The position numbers and the translations under genes were made by a program. Below are positions 1 to 7,468 of a DNA stretch of 48,591 nucleotides, in pieces. Source of the DNA: Candidatus Buchananbacteria bacterium (lineage in GTDB: Bacteria; Patescibacteriota; Patescibacteriia; 2-01-FULL-39-33); assembly GCA_903888345.1 (NCBI GenBank), contig CAISTG010000024.1, forward strand, positions 1 through 48,591, read 5' to 3'. Positions within the stretch are counted from its first letter, which is position 1; the number at the start of each line of letters is the position of its first letter. The notes beneath the pieces were generated by a model. That model did not search any database and was not told the origin of the DNA. It saw only the letters and a list, made by a program, of their open reading frames with translations.

Positions 1-4
1 ATTG

Positions 5-10
5 TATAAT
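5..10 (+). promoter_or_regulatory. Candidate -10 box of the tsaD promoter
   Basis: A perfect TATAAT lies 32 bases before the tsaD start. The matching -35 region would fall off the left edge of the window, so the promoter cannot be completed. A weak AGGG at 33-36 could serve as ribosome binding site for the ATG at 43. Confidence 0.45.
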
Positions 11-42
11 AAATAGAGTCTGATCGATTAAATAGGGTAAAT

Positions 43-1071
43 ATGATAATTTTAGCCATCGAAACATCTTGTGATGAAACTTCAGCCGCGGTTCTAAAAG
101 TGAACCGAGGTCAATTAGAATTATTATCAAATATTGTTTCTTCACAAATAGATATTCATAAACAATATGGCGGGGTGGTGCCAGAAGTAGCGGCTAGACA
201 CCATATAAAAAATATTATCCCGGTAATTTCTGAGGCATTAAATAAAGCCAAAATTAAACCCGAAAAAATCGATCTCTTAGCGACAACAGCTGGACCGGGA
301 TTAATGACCTCGTTACTAATTGGTGCTGAAACAGCAAAGGCTTTAAGTTATGCTTGGGGTAAACCCTTACTGGCTATTAATCACATGTATTCGCATATTG
401 CCGCTAATTTTTATAATAATAAAATTAAATTTCCCGCAGTTTGTTTGGTGGTTTCTGGTGGTCATACTGAGTTAATCCATCTGAAAAGTTATTGGCAATT
501 AAAGAAAATCGGTCAGACGATTGACGATGCAGTTGGTGAAGCTTTTGATAAAGTTTCGAAATTATTGGGCTTAGGTTATCCTGGTGGTCCAATTATTTCT
601 GCTTATGCCGAAAAATATCGAACTGATTTAAAATTTCCGACTATTAAATTACCGCGTCCAATGCTTAATAGTAAGGATTTTAATTTTTCTTTTTCTGGTT
701 TAAAGACGGCTGTTTTGTATGCTTCACAAAAATTTGTGCATCATGATGAAGATTTTAAAATAGCGATGGCGCACGCTTTTCAAGAAGCCGCAGTCGAGGT
801 ATTAGTAACTAAGACTATCAAGGCAGCCAAGAAATTAAAAGTTAAGACAATTTTTATGGCTGGTGGAGTGGCGGCCAATAAGCAGTTACGCGAGGCCCTA
901 AAAAACGAGGCGATTAAGAATGGATACGAATTTTTTGTACCGGAATTTAAATTGTGTACCGATAATGCGGCCATGGTAGCCATCGCTGCCTGTTATTTAA
1001 GTCAAAAGAAAATAGTGAAAATTGATAATTATAAAAATATTAAGACTGATCCTAATTGGGAGTTGTTGTAA
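43..1071 (+). CDS. tsaD: tRNA N6-adenosine threonylcarbamoyltransferase TsaD
   Basis: TsaD transfers the threonylcarbamoyl group from threonylcarbamoyl-AMP to A37 of ANN-decoding tRNAs (t6A), working in the cytoplasm with TsaB and TsaE. The 342-aa length is normal for the family. The start ILAIETSCDETSAAVL is the hallmark N-terminal ASKHA motif. The metal-binding HxxxH is visible in INHMYSHIAA (about residues 107-116), followed by VVSGGHTEL, the GEAFDKVSKLLGLGYPGGP segment, FSFSGLKTAV, MAGGVAANKQLR and a C-terminal CTDNAAMVA. The downstream partner tsaE fits the pathway; tsaB is not in the window. The ATG at 43 is chosen because the family motif begins at residue 3. No frameshift or missing key residue is seen. 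Confidence 0.97.
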   Translation: MIILAIETSCDETSAAVLKVNRGQLELLSNIVSSQIDIHKQYGGVVPEVAARHHIKNIIPVISEALNKAKIKPEKIDLLATTAGPGLMTSLLIGAETAKALSYAWGKPLLAINHMYSHIAANFYNNKIKFPAVCLVVSGGHTELIHLKSYWQLKKIGQTIDDAVGEAFDKVSKLLGLGYPGGPIISAYAEKYRTDLKFPTIKLPRPMLNSKDFNFSFSGLKTAVLYASQKFVHHDEDFKIAMAHAFQEAAVEVLVTKTIKAAKKLKVKTIFMAGGVAANKQLREALKNEAIKNGYEFFVPEFKLCTDNAAMVAIAACYLSQKKIVKIDNYKNIKTDPNWELL

Positions 1072-1172
1072 ATATGGAACATGTAACATTGATCAGGGAT
1101 AAGGAATATTAAATATTTAATTCATTATCAATATGGAAAAGTATCATAATCAATGTTGTATATTATTTATAT

Positions 1173-1637
1173 ATGAAATATCTCTCTAAATCAGAAAAAG
1201 AAACCTTTAACTTCGCTAAGAAATACGCCAAACAGCTTCGGGGTGGCGAGGTTTTGTGTTTGGTTGGTGATTTAGGTGCTGGTAAAACGGCATTTACTAA
1301 GGGTTTGGCTGCTGGATTAGGTATTAAGAATATTATTACAAGCCCCACCTTTGTTATAATGAAAAACTACTTAATTTCTTCACCTTTACCTAAGGGGAAG
1401 TTAGGCGGTGTTACGCTTGGACCTAAAAACATTAAACATTTAGCACATATTGATGCTTACCGCTTAAGTGATGGCGATCAGTTATTGGGAATTGGGGTGG
1501 AGGATTTTTTTGAACAGGCTGACTGTATCACAGTAATTGAATGGGCAGATCGGGTTCATGATATTTGGCCCAAAAAAGCCATTCAAATAAACTTCAAAAT
1601 TTTAAAAGGCGATCAGCGAGAAATTAAAATAAAATAA
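1173..1637 (+). CDS. tsaE: tRNA threonylcarbamoyladenosine biosynthesis ATPase TsaE
   Basis: TsaE is the small P-loop ATPase that resets the TsaBD complex during t6A37 formation. The protein has 154 aa. It shows a Walker A GDLGAGKT at residues 32-39, the family motif SPTFV at 57-61, HIDAYRL at 92-98 and VIEWADR near the C-terminus. Between SPTFV and HIDAYRL, where the family usually has only a few residues, there is an extra stretch of about 20 aa (roughly 67-87, SSPLPKGKLGG...) encoded by a palindromic repeat, described separately. The gene lies 101 bases after tsaD. An AT-rich TATATT at about 1159-1164 just before the ATG may be a -10 box, which would leave a very short or no leader. No Shine-Dalgarno sequence is seen. 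Confidence 0.94.
   Translation: MKYLSKSEKETFNFAKKYAKQLRGGEVLCLVGDLGAGKTAFTKGLAAGLGIKNIITSPTFVIMKNYLISSPLPKGKLGGVTLGPKNIKHLAHIDAYRLSDGDQLLGIGVEDFFEQADCITVIEWADRVHDIWPKKAIQINFKILKGDQREIKIK
1381..1410 (+). repeat. Palindromic repeat inserted in frame in tsaE
   Basis: CACC (1381-1384) pairs with GGTG (1407-1410) and CCTAA (1389-1393) pairs with TTAGG (1401-1405) around a GGGGAAG loop. The stretch encodes SPLPKGKLGG, a peptide typical of short palindromic elements that insert in reading frame in many bacterial genomes (from memory). It lies in the TsaE linker just before the HIDAYRL motif, so the catalytic core is kept. Confidence 0.6.
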
Positions 1638-1646
1638 CCACTATTA

Positions 1647-2270
1647 ATGCCGACACAAATTTCCCATATTGTTTTAGCTAATAAGGTTTACACTAAATTT
1701 TTTTCTGGTCGATCTAGAAAAGAATTTTTTATTGGTTCTATTTTTCCTGACATTCGAATTTTAAAAACTATTACGCGCAAAGAAACTCATTTCACTGAAA
1801 TAAAAATGAGTGAGCTTCTACAGGTTAATGATTTTATTGCTGGCATAAAATTTCATTCTATTATAGATTTGTTGCGTGACCAATATATTAAGGACAATAA
1901 TATTTTTGCTTTATGTCCAAAATCAAAATATCGAGAATTGGCTCTTAAGATTTTGGAAGAACAAGTTTTATATTCTAAAATAGATGATTGGTCAGAATAT
2001 ATTAGCTACCTTGATGATATTTTGCCCGGCGAACAAGCTTTCAGAATTAGTGATAAGAAAATAAAAAAATGGCATACTTTATTACAGCAACACTTTGCAA
2101 AACAACCAAGCCAAGTAACTGAAGTGGAATTTATGTCTGGACTAGGTTATTCCAGCGAAGTGATTTATGAAATTAACAAGACTGTTAAAATTATGTTAGC
2201 TAAACCAGAAATAGTCAGTTCGATTAATGATTTATACAATAATTTCGAAACTCTAATTTATGGAAAATAG
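1647..2270 (+). CDS. Hypothetical protein, possibly zinc-dependent phospholipase C-like
   Basis: A 207-aa protein not firmly recognised. The N-terminus MPTQISHIVLANKVY (His at 7), then FFIGSIFPDI at about 27-36 and a later FHSIIDLL, follows the arrangement of the zinc-dependent phospholipase C/nuclease-like family. In those proteins an MPT-x-x-(S/T)-H start and a GS-x-x-PD motif supply metal ligands. No signal peptide or membrane segment is seen. It starts 9 bases after tsaE and its end overlaps the start of ddl by 11 bases, so it is very likely co-transcribed with ddl. No clear Shine-Dalgarno is present. The coding call is firm; the functional call is tentative. Confidence 0.85.
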   Translation: MPTQISHIVLANKVYTKFFSGRSRKEFFIGSIFPDIRILKTITRKETHFTEIKMSELLQVNDFIAGIKFHSIIDLLRDQYIKDNNIFALCPKSKYRELALKILEEQVLYSKIDDWSEYISYLDDILPGEQAFRISDKKIKKWHTLLQQHFAKQPSQVTEVEFMSGLGYSSEVIYEINKTVKIMLAKPEIVSSINDLYNNFETLIYGK

Positions 2271-3345
2271 AAAAATTAACGTCGCAATTTTGTTTGGCGG
2301 TAAATCCGCAGAACATGAGGTTTCTTTGCAGTCAGCTAAGAATGTTTTTGATGCTATTAATAAAGAAAAATACAATCCCATTTTAATTGGAATTGATAAG
2401 GCGGGTAAATGGTTATCGGGTGACAGCTCTAATTTTTTGCTTAATGCTGATAATCCTAAATTAATCGCCCTTAATTCTGGTAGTATTGAAGTTTCCTTAA
2501 TTCCCCAAAGTAATGGTCAGCTTAATGATGCGGCGAATTCCGTAATTGATGTGGTTTTCCCCATCTTACATGGACCCTTAGGCGAAGATGGCACGGTTCA
2601 GGGATTATTGAAATTAGCAAATATTCCTTTTGTTGGTGCCGGCGTCTTAGGTTCGGCAATCGGCATGGATAAGGATGTGATGAAGCGCTTATTACGGGAG
2701 GCTGGTTTGCCGATTGCTAATTTTATTGCGCTTAAATCCAGCGAAGTTGTTCCTACATATTTAGAGTTGGTTGAAAAATTAGGTGCACCATTTTTTATTA
2801 AACCCGCCAACATGGGGTCATCCGTTGGAGTTAGCAAGGTTCATAATGAGGGTGAATATTTGGCGGCACTTGAATTAGCTTTTAAGTTTGATGTTAAAAT
2901 TATTATTGAAGAAAATATTAAGGGTAGAGAAATTGAATGCGCTGTTTTGGGTAATGATCAGCCCATTGCTTCGGTACCCGGCGAAGTAATGGCCAGTCAT
3001 GAATTTTATTCTTATGAAGCAAAATATTTAGATGAAAAAGGGGCCGTCATTGAGATTCCCGCTCTATTAACAGATAATTTAGCCCAACAAATTAGGGATT
3101 TAGCCATCAAAACTTTCCAAATCTTGGATTGTGCTGGCCTCGGTCGAGTTGATTTCTTTTTAACAGTAGAAGATCAGATTATTGTTAATGAAATTAATAC
3201 TATTCCCGGATTTACGAAAATTAGTATGTATCCTAAATTATTTGAAGCTAGCGGAGTTTCTTACTCGGACCTAATTGATAAATTAATTCAATTAGCGATT
3301 GAGAGATTTGAAAAAGAAAAAAACCTTCAGACAAGCTATCTATAA
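2260..3345 (+). CDS. ddl: D-alanine--D-alanine ligase
   Basis: Ddl joins two D-alanines with ATP to make the dipeptide used by MurF for the peptidoglycan pentapeptide. The 361-aa protein has the N-terminal VAILFGGKSAEHEVSLQSA, HGPLGEDGTVQG, the ATP-grasp strand FFIKPANMGSSVGVSKV, the REIEC segment, GLGRVDFF and the metal-binding NEINTIPGFT near the C-terminus. All active-site motifs I know are present. Its ATG at 2260 lies inside the end of the preceding gene (11-base overlap), suggesting translational coupling. A strong terminator follows at 3361. Its presence implies the organism makes its own cross-linked cell wall. Confidence 0.96.
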   Translation: MENRKINVAILFGGKSAEHEVSLQSAKNVFDAINKEKYNPILIGIDKAGKWLSGDSSNFLLNADNPKLIALNSGSIEVSLIPQSNGQLNDAANSVIDVVFPILHGPLGEDGTVQGLLKLANIPFVGAGVLGSAIGMDKDVMKRLLREAGLPIANFIALKSSEVVPTYLELVEKLGAPFFIKPANMGSSVGVSKVHNEGEYLAALELAFKFDVKIIIEENIKGREIECAVLGNDQPIASVPGEVMASHEFYSYEAKYLDEKGAVIEIPALLTDNLAQQIRDLAIKTFQILDCAGLGRVDFFLTVEDQIIVNEINTIPGFTKISMYPKLFEASGVSYSDLIDKLIQLAIERFEKEKNLQTSYL

Positions 3346-3360
3346 TCCTCGACAAAAATA

Positions 3361-3385
3361 AAAAGACCCTTAATGAGGGTCTTTT
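3361..3385. terminator. Two-way intrinsic terminator between ddl and the cysteine-rich gene
   Basis: AAAAGACCCT (3361-3370) pairs perfectly with AGGGTCTTTT (3376-3385) around a 5-base loop. A T-run on each strand lets it end both ddl (plus) and the convergent small gene (minus), whose stop codon lies at the hairpin (3370-3372). Confidence 0.88.
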
Positions 3386-3588
3386 GGTTTATTGTGAGGA
3401 CAAGTGAGGCAAGCTGCAGCTGAGGCTACTACCGTGCATTTAGTCGGAATTTCGCAATTAACGTGCTGAGCCGAATCAAGATTATGATGGCAGGTTGAAC
3501 AATTATTGGTACTCTTGATAGAACAATTCTCTACTTCACAGCGGACCGTCTTTGGTGTCGTCATGGTAGCTCTCCTTAGTGTCATCAT
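3370..3588 (-). CDS. Small cysteine-rich protein (DUF1540-like, tentative)
   Basis: A 72-aa protein of unknown function. After TVRCEVENCSIKSTNNCSTC it has further Cys residues ending in CLTCPHN: nine cysteines in all, with two CxxC pairs and several His. This looks like a small metal-binding protein; the V-x-C-x-V-x-x-C spacing recalls DUF1540 domains. It is a real gene by context: a TTGACA/TAATCT promoter, a strong Shine-Dalgarno and a terminator at its end. Two in-frame starts exist, at 3588 and 3564, each preceded by AAGGAG; the shorter form is 64 aa and still holds all cysteines. It is convergent with ddl and downstream of the pilB-like gene. Confidence 0.8.
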   Translation of the reverse strand: MMTLRRATMTTPKTVRCEVENCSIKSTNNCSTCHHNLDSAQHVNCEIPTKCTVVASAAACLTCPHNKPKDPH

Positions 3589-3601
3589 GATAGCTCTCCT
3601 T
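3554..3601 (-). repeat. Tandem 24-base duplication of Shine-Dalgarno and start codon
   Basis: Read on the minus strand, AAGGAGAGCTATCATGATG... (3601-3578) is followed directly by AAGGAGAGCTACCATGACG... (3577-3554). The two 24-base units differ at three positions. Each carries a Shine-Dalgarno with an ATG at good spacing, and being a multiple of three the duplication keeps both starts in frame. Confidence 0.85.
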
Positions 3602-3644
3602 GTTGGTACTTGCGGTTTGCGTGATTAATGAACTAACTTTAAGG

Positions 3645-3673
3645 AGATTAACAAATTAATTGCATTCTGTCAA
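3645..3673 (-). promoter_or_regulatory. Promoter of the cysteine-rich gene
   Basis: On the minus strand TTGACA (3673-3668) and TAATCT (3650-3645) are separated by exactly 17 bases. The promoter sits immediately after the stop of the pilB-like gene, so the small gene can be expressed independently of it. Confidence 0.7.
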
Positions 3674-3675
3674 TG

Positions 3676-6600
3676 TTAGCGAGCGACACGGAAAACTTCT
3701 TCCACACTAGTTTCGCCGCTTAAGGCTTTTAGTATTCCATCTTGGAGCATTAAGACCATGCCATTTTTGATAGCTTGTTCTTCAATTTCAAAATTAGTCA
3801 CATCAGACTTTTGAATTAATTTTTGAATGTCTGGAGTATTAGGAATAATCTCATAAATCCCGAGACGTCCTTTGTAGCCAATCATACCACATTTTTCACA
3901 GCCAACTGGTTCGTAGAATTTTAAGTTTTCGGGAATTTTAACTCCAGCATCAGTACTAATGCCGGCTAATATTTCTTTAACTTCCTGTAGTTGTGATTCC
4001 GCTAATTGAACTTCCTTTTTACAGTGGGGGCAAAGTTTTCGCACTAAACGCTGACCAATAGCGCACTCAATCGAGTTGGCTAAAGTTTGGGCGTCAATGC
4101 CTAGTCCCATAAAACGGGGGATAGCACCAGCAGCTGAATTAGTATGAATAGTTGATAAGACAAGGTGTCCAGTTAAAGCCGCTTCAATGGCAGTTTTAGC
4201 AGTTTCTTCATCGCGGATTTCACCAACCATGACAATATTAGGATTTTGGCGCAATAAGGAACGCATGGCGGCGGCAAAAGTATAGCCTTGTTCGGTGTCA
4301 ATTTGGGTTTGCATAATACCTTCCAAATGATACTCGATTGGATCTTCAATAGTTATAATTTTAACGTCAGGATGATTGAGTTGATTTAATAAAGCATATA
4401 GCGTGGTGGTTTTGCCACTACCAGTCGGACCAGTAGTAATAATAATGCCTTTTGTTTTAGTAATGGAATTCATTAGGGGTTTAACGGTATAATCACGCAT
4501 ACCTAAATCTTCCACCTTAAGACTAGCGGCTTGAGATGATAATAATCGAATAACGACAGTTTCGCCATAACCACCAGAGATAATCGAGACACGAGAATCC
4601 ATTTTTGCTGCTGGAGTGAAAATTCCAAAACGACCATCCCAGGTCGCTTTTTTAATATTGGTCGGGAACCCGGCTAGAATTTTAACGTTGGATAAAATCG
4701 GCAGATATTGTTCTTTACCTAAATCCATCACATCATGCAGAATGCCATCAATTCTAAATCTCACTTTAACGCCGGCAGCGGTAGGCTCGATATGAATATC
4801 GCCGGCCTCAACTTTGAGAGCCACTGAAATAATCATGGCCGCTAGTTCTTTGGCAGGTAAATCTTTGAGGGCGGCGCTGATTTGGCTTAAGTCCCTGGTT
4901 AATTTTTCGGCTTCATCTAAATTGGTTTTGGTGATTTTAATTCCGCGGCCAATGGTTTGAGAAATTACGACATCATACAAATCTTCAATATAATCCAAAT
5001 CGCCTATTACTTTAAAGACCTCAGTCAAGTCGGTGATGCCTTGAATGATTTTATAAACTCCATCTTGCAACATGGTTACCATGCCATTTTCGATGGCCTG
5101 TTTCATAATTTCAAAATCGCCTGATCCTTCCATGGTTAACTTCTTAATATCGTCAGTCATGGTAAAAATTTCATAAATGCCGATACGACCCTTATAGCCA
5201 ATGCCCTTACAATAATCACAGCCTGGTCCCGCTTCATAAATTTCTGGTAGGGAAGTGGGTAAAGTTAAACCGGACTTCGGTGAAATGGTAGCGATAATTT
5301 TGTTAACGATTTCTGTTTCTTCGTCAGTCGGGGTATGTAATTTTTTACATTGCGGACAAATTTTACGCACCAATCGTTGGCCGATAACCGCGTTGATTGA
5401 TGGCGTCATGAAAAAAGGCTTAATGCCCATATCAGATAAACGAGGGATAACTCCAGCCGCATCGTTAGTATGGACTGTAGAGAGGACGAGGTGGCCAGTT
5501 AAGGCAGCCTGAATAGCGATGTCGGCAGTTTCATTGTCGCGGATTTCACCTACCATCACAATATCCGGATCTTGGCGCAAAATTGAACGCAAACCCTTGG
5601 CAAAAGTATAATCTTTTTTTGGATCAACCTGTGATTGGTTAATGCCCTTGAGGTGATATTCGATTGGATCTTCTAGAGTAATAATTTTAACGTCGGACTG
5701 ATTTAATTTATTCAAAATCGCATAAAGGGTGGTAGTTTTACCACTACCAGTTGGGCCAGCCGTTAAAATTAAACCATTTGGCTTGCTGATTTCACCTTGT
5801 AAAGTTTTGAAAGCAGTTGGCAAGATTCCTAAATCTTCAAAATTCAAAGCAACTGATTGGGAATGTAATAAACGCATAACTACTGACTCGCCATAAGTCG
5901 TCGGCAAAAATGAGGTTCTGACTTCAATTTTTTCTTTATCTAAGAAAATAGTAAACCGGCCGTCTTGGGGTTTATCAGTAATGTTAATTTTAACCTTAGC
6001 TAAAATTTTTAGACGAGAAATTATTTTTTTCCATTTGTCTTTATCAATTAAAGCGGAATCATGTAAAACACCGTCAACTCTAACTCTGACTGCAATCCCC
6101 TGCTCTTCTGCTTCAATATGAATATCAGAAGCATCGGATTTAAAACCAGTCGCTAGAATAATAGCAACCACGTCAGTAATGTTTACTTTATTTATTTTCT
6201 CATTCAAATCACGAAAAGTTTTGATTTCGTTTTCAAATTTTTTGATGTCCGCTTCTTTAATTTCTACGCCGCCAACGGCATGAGAAATTTTCGGCAAGGT
6301 CTCATATAGTTTCCAGGCACGTTCCAAACTGTGTTCAGAAATTAGATAAGTGATGACATGGGCATGATAGCGCTCTTCAATGTCTTTGATAACCGGATCA
6401 AGGTTGTCGGTTAAGGAAACAATTCCTAAACGAATTTCGGTACCATTATTAAAAAAACAAATTGCCTTCAATTCATGTGCCTTGTTTTCAGGAATTACCG
6501 TTAAGGCATCGGTAGAAATCGGAAAACCGACCAAATTAATATATTGCATACCCAAAGCATCGGCGTTGCGAGCAACCTCGTCTTCTTTTTCTTTGAGTTT

Positions 6601-6699
6601 TATATCAATAAGTTTTTGTGTCAGTTTACCGCCGGCCGATTTATCGTCAGTATCATTAGTAAACAAATCTTCGAGCGATGGTCCTAAATTTTGAGTCAT
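3676..6699 (-). CDS. Tandem-fused PilB/GspE-type secretion ATPase (two motors in one chain)
   Basis: PilB-family ATPases are cytoplasmic hexameric motors that drive type IV pilus assembly or type II-like secretion. This 1007-aa protein contains two full ATPase units. Unit 1 follows a GspE/MshE-type N-terminal domain (about 40-150). It has ASDIHIE, an arginine-finger segment FLPTTYGE (about 264-271), Walker A GPTGSGKT (about 314-321), GEIRD (about 384-388), an HTND box (about 410-413) and a Zn-binding CPQC...CDYC pair. Unit 2 repeats this: GDIHIEP, IISGGYGE, Walker A (757-764), GEIRD (826-830), HTNS (852-855), CPHC...CEKC. Normal PilB has about 570 aa and one unit. Unit 2 has lost the LPT of the arginine-finger loop and the Asp of the His box. 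No other pilus genes are nearby. Start ATG 6699 follows an extended -10 promoter; no strong Shine-Dalgarno. Confidence 0.93.
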   Translation of the reverse strand: MTQNLGPSLEDLFTNDTDDKSAGGKLTQKLIDIKLKEKEDEVARNADALGMQYINLVGFPISTDALTVIPENKAHELKAICFFNNGTEIRLGIVSLTDNLDPVIKDIEERYHAHVITYLISEHSLERAWKLYETLPKISHAVGGVEIKEADIKKFENEIKTFRDLNEKINKVNITDVVAIILATGFKSDASDIHIEAEEQGIAVRVRVDGVLHDSALIDKDKWKKIISRLKILAKVKINITDKPQDGRFTIFLDKEKIEVRTSFLPTTYGESVVMRLLHSQSVALNFEDLGILPTAFKTLQGEISKPNGLILTAGPTGSGKTTTLYAILNKLNQSDVKIITLEDPIEYHLKGINQSQVDPKKDYTFAKGLRSILRQDPDIVMVGEIRDNETADIAIQAALTGHLVLSTVHTNDAAGVIPRLSDMGIKPFFMTPSINAVIGQRLVRKICPQCKKLHTPTDEETEIVNKIIATISPKSGLTLPTSLPEIYEAGPGCDYCKGIGYKGRIGIYEIFTMTDDIKKLTMEGSGDFEIMKQAIENGMVTMLQDGVYKIIQGITDLTEVFKVIGDLDYIEDLYDVVISQTIGRGIKITKTNLDEAEKLTRDLSQISAALKDLPAKELAAMIISVALKVEAGDIHIEPTAAGVKVRFRIDGILHDVMDLGKEQYLPILSNVKILAGFPTNIKKATWDGRFGIFTPAAKMDSRVSIISGGYGETVVIRLLSSQAASLKVEDLGMRDYTVKPLMNSITKTKGIIITTGPTGSGKTTTLYALLNQLNHPDVKIITIEDPIEYHLEGIMQTQIDTEQGYTFAAAMRSLLRQNPNIVMVGEIRDEETAKTAIEAALTGHLVLSTIHTNSAAGAIPRFMGLGIDAQTLANSIECAIGQRLVRKLCPHCKKEVQLAESQLQEVKEILAGISTDAGVKIPENLKFYEPVGCEKCGMIGYKGRLGIYEIIPNTPDIQKLIQKSDVTNFEIEEQAIKNGMVLMLQDGILKALSGETSVEEVFRVAR

Positions 6700-6720
6700 A
6701 ATATTCTATTAATTGAATAT

Positions 6721-6726
6721 ATTATA
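6721..6726 (-). promoter_or_regulatory. Extended -10 promoter of the pilB-like gene
   Basis: On the minus strand TGTTATAAT (TATAAT at 6726-6721 with TG one base upstream) forms an extended -10 element 21 bases before the ATG. No good -35 is seen at 17 bases, as is common for extended -10 promoters. Confidence 0.55.
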
Positions 6727-6795
6727 ACAAATTTAGAAGTAGTTAGCTATTTCTAGTGACAAGTTAGTCAAAATCGAAAATGATGTCCCCTACCC

Positions 6796-6804
6796 TGTGG
6801 ATAA
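6796..6804 (-). promoter_or_regulatory. Single perfect DnaA-box sequence
   Basis: TGTGGATAA, the reverse complement of the consensus TTATCCACA, lies between the divergent promoters, just upstream of the -35 box of the HTH regulator. Only one copy is seen here and there is no dnaA gene, so it is not an origin. It may be a chance match or a regulatory site. Confidence 0.35.
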
Positions 6805-6809
6805 CATCT

Positions 6810-6838
6810 TTGGCAGGGTTTATATTTTATGTTATAAT
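6810..6838 (+). promoter_or_regulatory. Promoter of the double-HTH regulator
   Basis: TTGGCA (6810-6815) and TATAAT (6833-6838) are separated by exactly 17 bases. Transcription would start at about 6845, inside the first of the candidate operator repeats described next. Confidence 0.75.
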
Positions 6839-6847
6839 AAATTCATT

Positions 6848-6900
6848 ATATTGATAGTCATAAATAGATTACTATTAAATGATATCAATATATTGATAGT
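6848..6900 (+). promoter_or_regulatory. Candidate operators of the double-HTH regulator
   Basis: The 11-base word ATATTGATAGT occurs at 6848-6858 and again at 6890-6900, exactly 42 bases apart, which is about four helical turns. The second copy is part of a perfect 16-base palindrome TATCAATATATTGATA (6883-6898) ending just before the ATG at 6903. Position at and after the transcription start suggests autorepression. Confidence 0.5.
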
Positions 6901-6902
6901 AA

Positions 6903-7349
6903 ATGAAAACAGGAATAAATCAAAATTTTGGCGCAAATATTAAAATATTGCGCCAAAAACAGGGAATTTCCCAAGAACAATTGGCTCGTTTGGCCGATTT
7001 AAAGCTCTCCAATTTAGCAAAGTTGGAGGGCGGTTTTAATTCTAATCCAACCCTGAATTCTTTGATTTCCTTAGCAAAAACACTAAGTAATGGTAGTTTA
7101 GATGCTTTAGTTAGTGGACAGGTTAGTGCCGATAAACAGGTCGATTTCGGCAATTTAGGTAAGGGGATTAAGGTTTTACGACAAAAACAGGGGATTTCCC
7201 AAGAGCAATTAGCTCGAACGGCTGATCTAAAACTCTCTAATTTAGCCAAATTAGAGGGTGGTTTTAACGCGAATCCAACTTTGTCGACCTTAGAAGTTCT
7301 AGCCAAGACTTTGACTAATAATAGTCTGGATAAGTTGTTTGTTGATTAA
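6903..7349 (+). CDS. Regulator made of two tandem XRE-family helix-turn-helix domains
   Basis: A 148-aa DNA-binding protein of two nearly identical halves, about residues 8-70 and 82-147. Each half contains LRQKQGISQEQLAR, LKLSNLAKLEGGF, NPTL and a closing SLD segment, the five-helix Cro/C1-type (XRE) fold. The usual protein of this type has one domain and dimerises; here one chain could act as a built-in dimer. No sensor, enzyme or membrane domain is present. The duplication is visible at DNA level too (about 6937-7100 against 7156-7320). Its promoter carries repeated and palindromic sites consistent with self-control. It lies between the divergent pilB-like gene and the first giant gene, so it may regulate one or both; this is inference from position. 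Confidence 0.9.
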   Translation: MKTGINQNFGANIKILRQKQGISQEQLARLADLKLSNLAKLEGGFNSNPTLNSLISLAKTLSNGSLDALVSGQVSADKQVDFGNLGKGIKVLRQKQGISQEQLARTADLKLSNLAKLEGGFNANPTLSTLEVLAKTLTNNSLDKLFVD

Positions 7350-7357
7350 TACCGCGC

Positions 7358-7429
7358 GTCATTCCGGGCTTGACCCGGAATCCAGATTGAGAAGCAGGGA
7401 CTCAGATTCCGGGTCAAGCCAGGAATGAC
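7358..7429. repeat. Dispersed palindromic repeat, copy 1
   Basis: Two 25-base arms, 7358-7382 (starting GTCATTCCGGGCTTGACC) and 7405-7429, are inverted with one mismatch around a 22-base centre. The same element recurs before the other two giant genes. It belongs to the REP-like class of CATTCC...GGAATG palindromes common in bacterial genomes. It could form a stem-loop that acts as a weak terminator after the regulator gene. Confidence 0.85.
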
Positions 7430-7468
7430 ACTAAGAAACATTTAATTAAAAATTGCTAGCAAATTAAG
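7430..7468 (+). promoter_or_regulatory. Conserved leader before giant gene 1
   Basis: The segment from ACTAAGAAACATTTAATTAA to GCTAGCAAATTAAG just before the ATG is nearly the same in front of all three giant genes (7430-7468, 21862-21901, 33693-33731). No Shine-Dalgarno and no convincing -35/-10 pair is visible, so how translation and transcription start is unclear. Confidence 0.5.

Noticed and set aside
5255-5512. Plus-strand ORFs inside the pilB-like gene (also 6380-6694)
   Set aside because: They overlap a well-supported minus-strand gene with all motifs intact and encode nothing recognisable.
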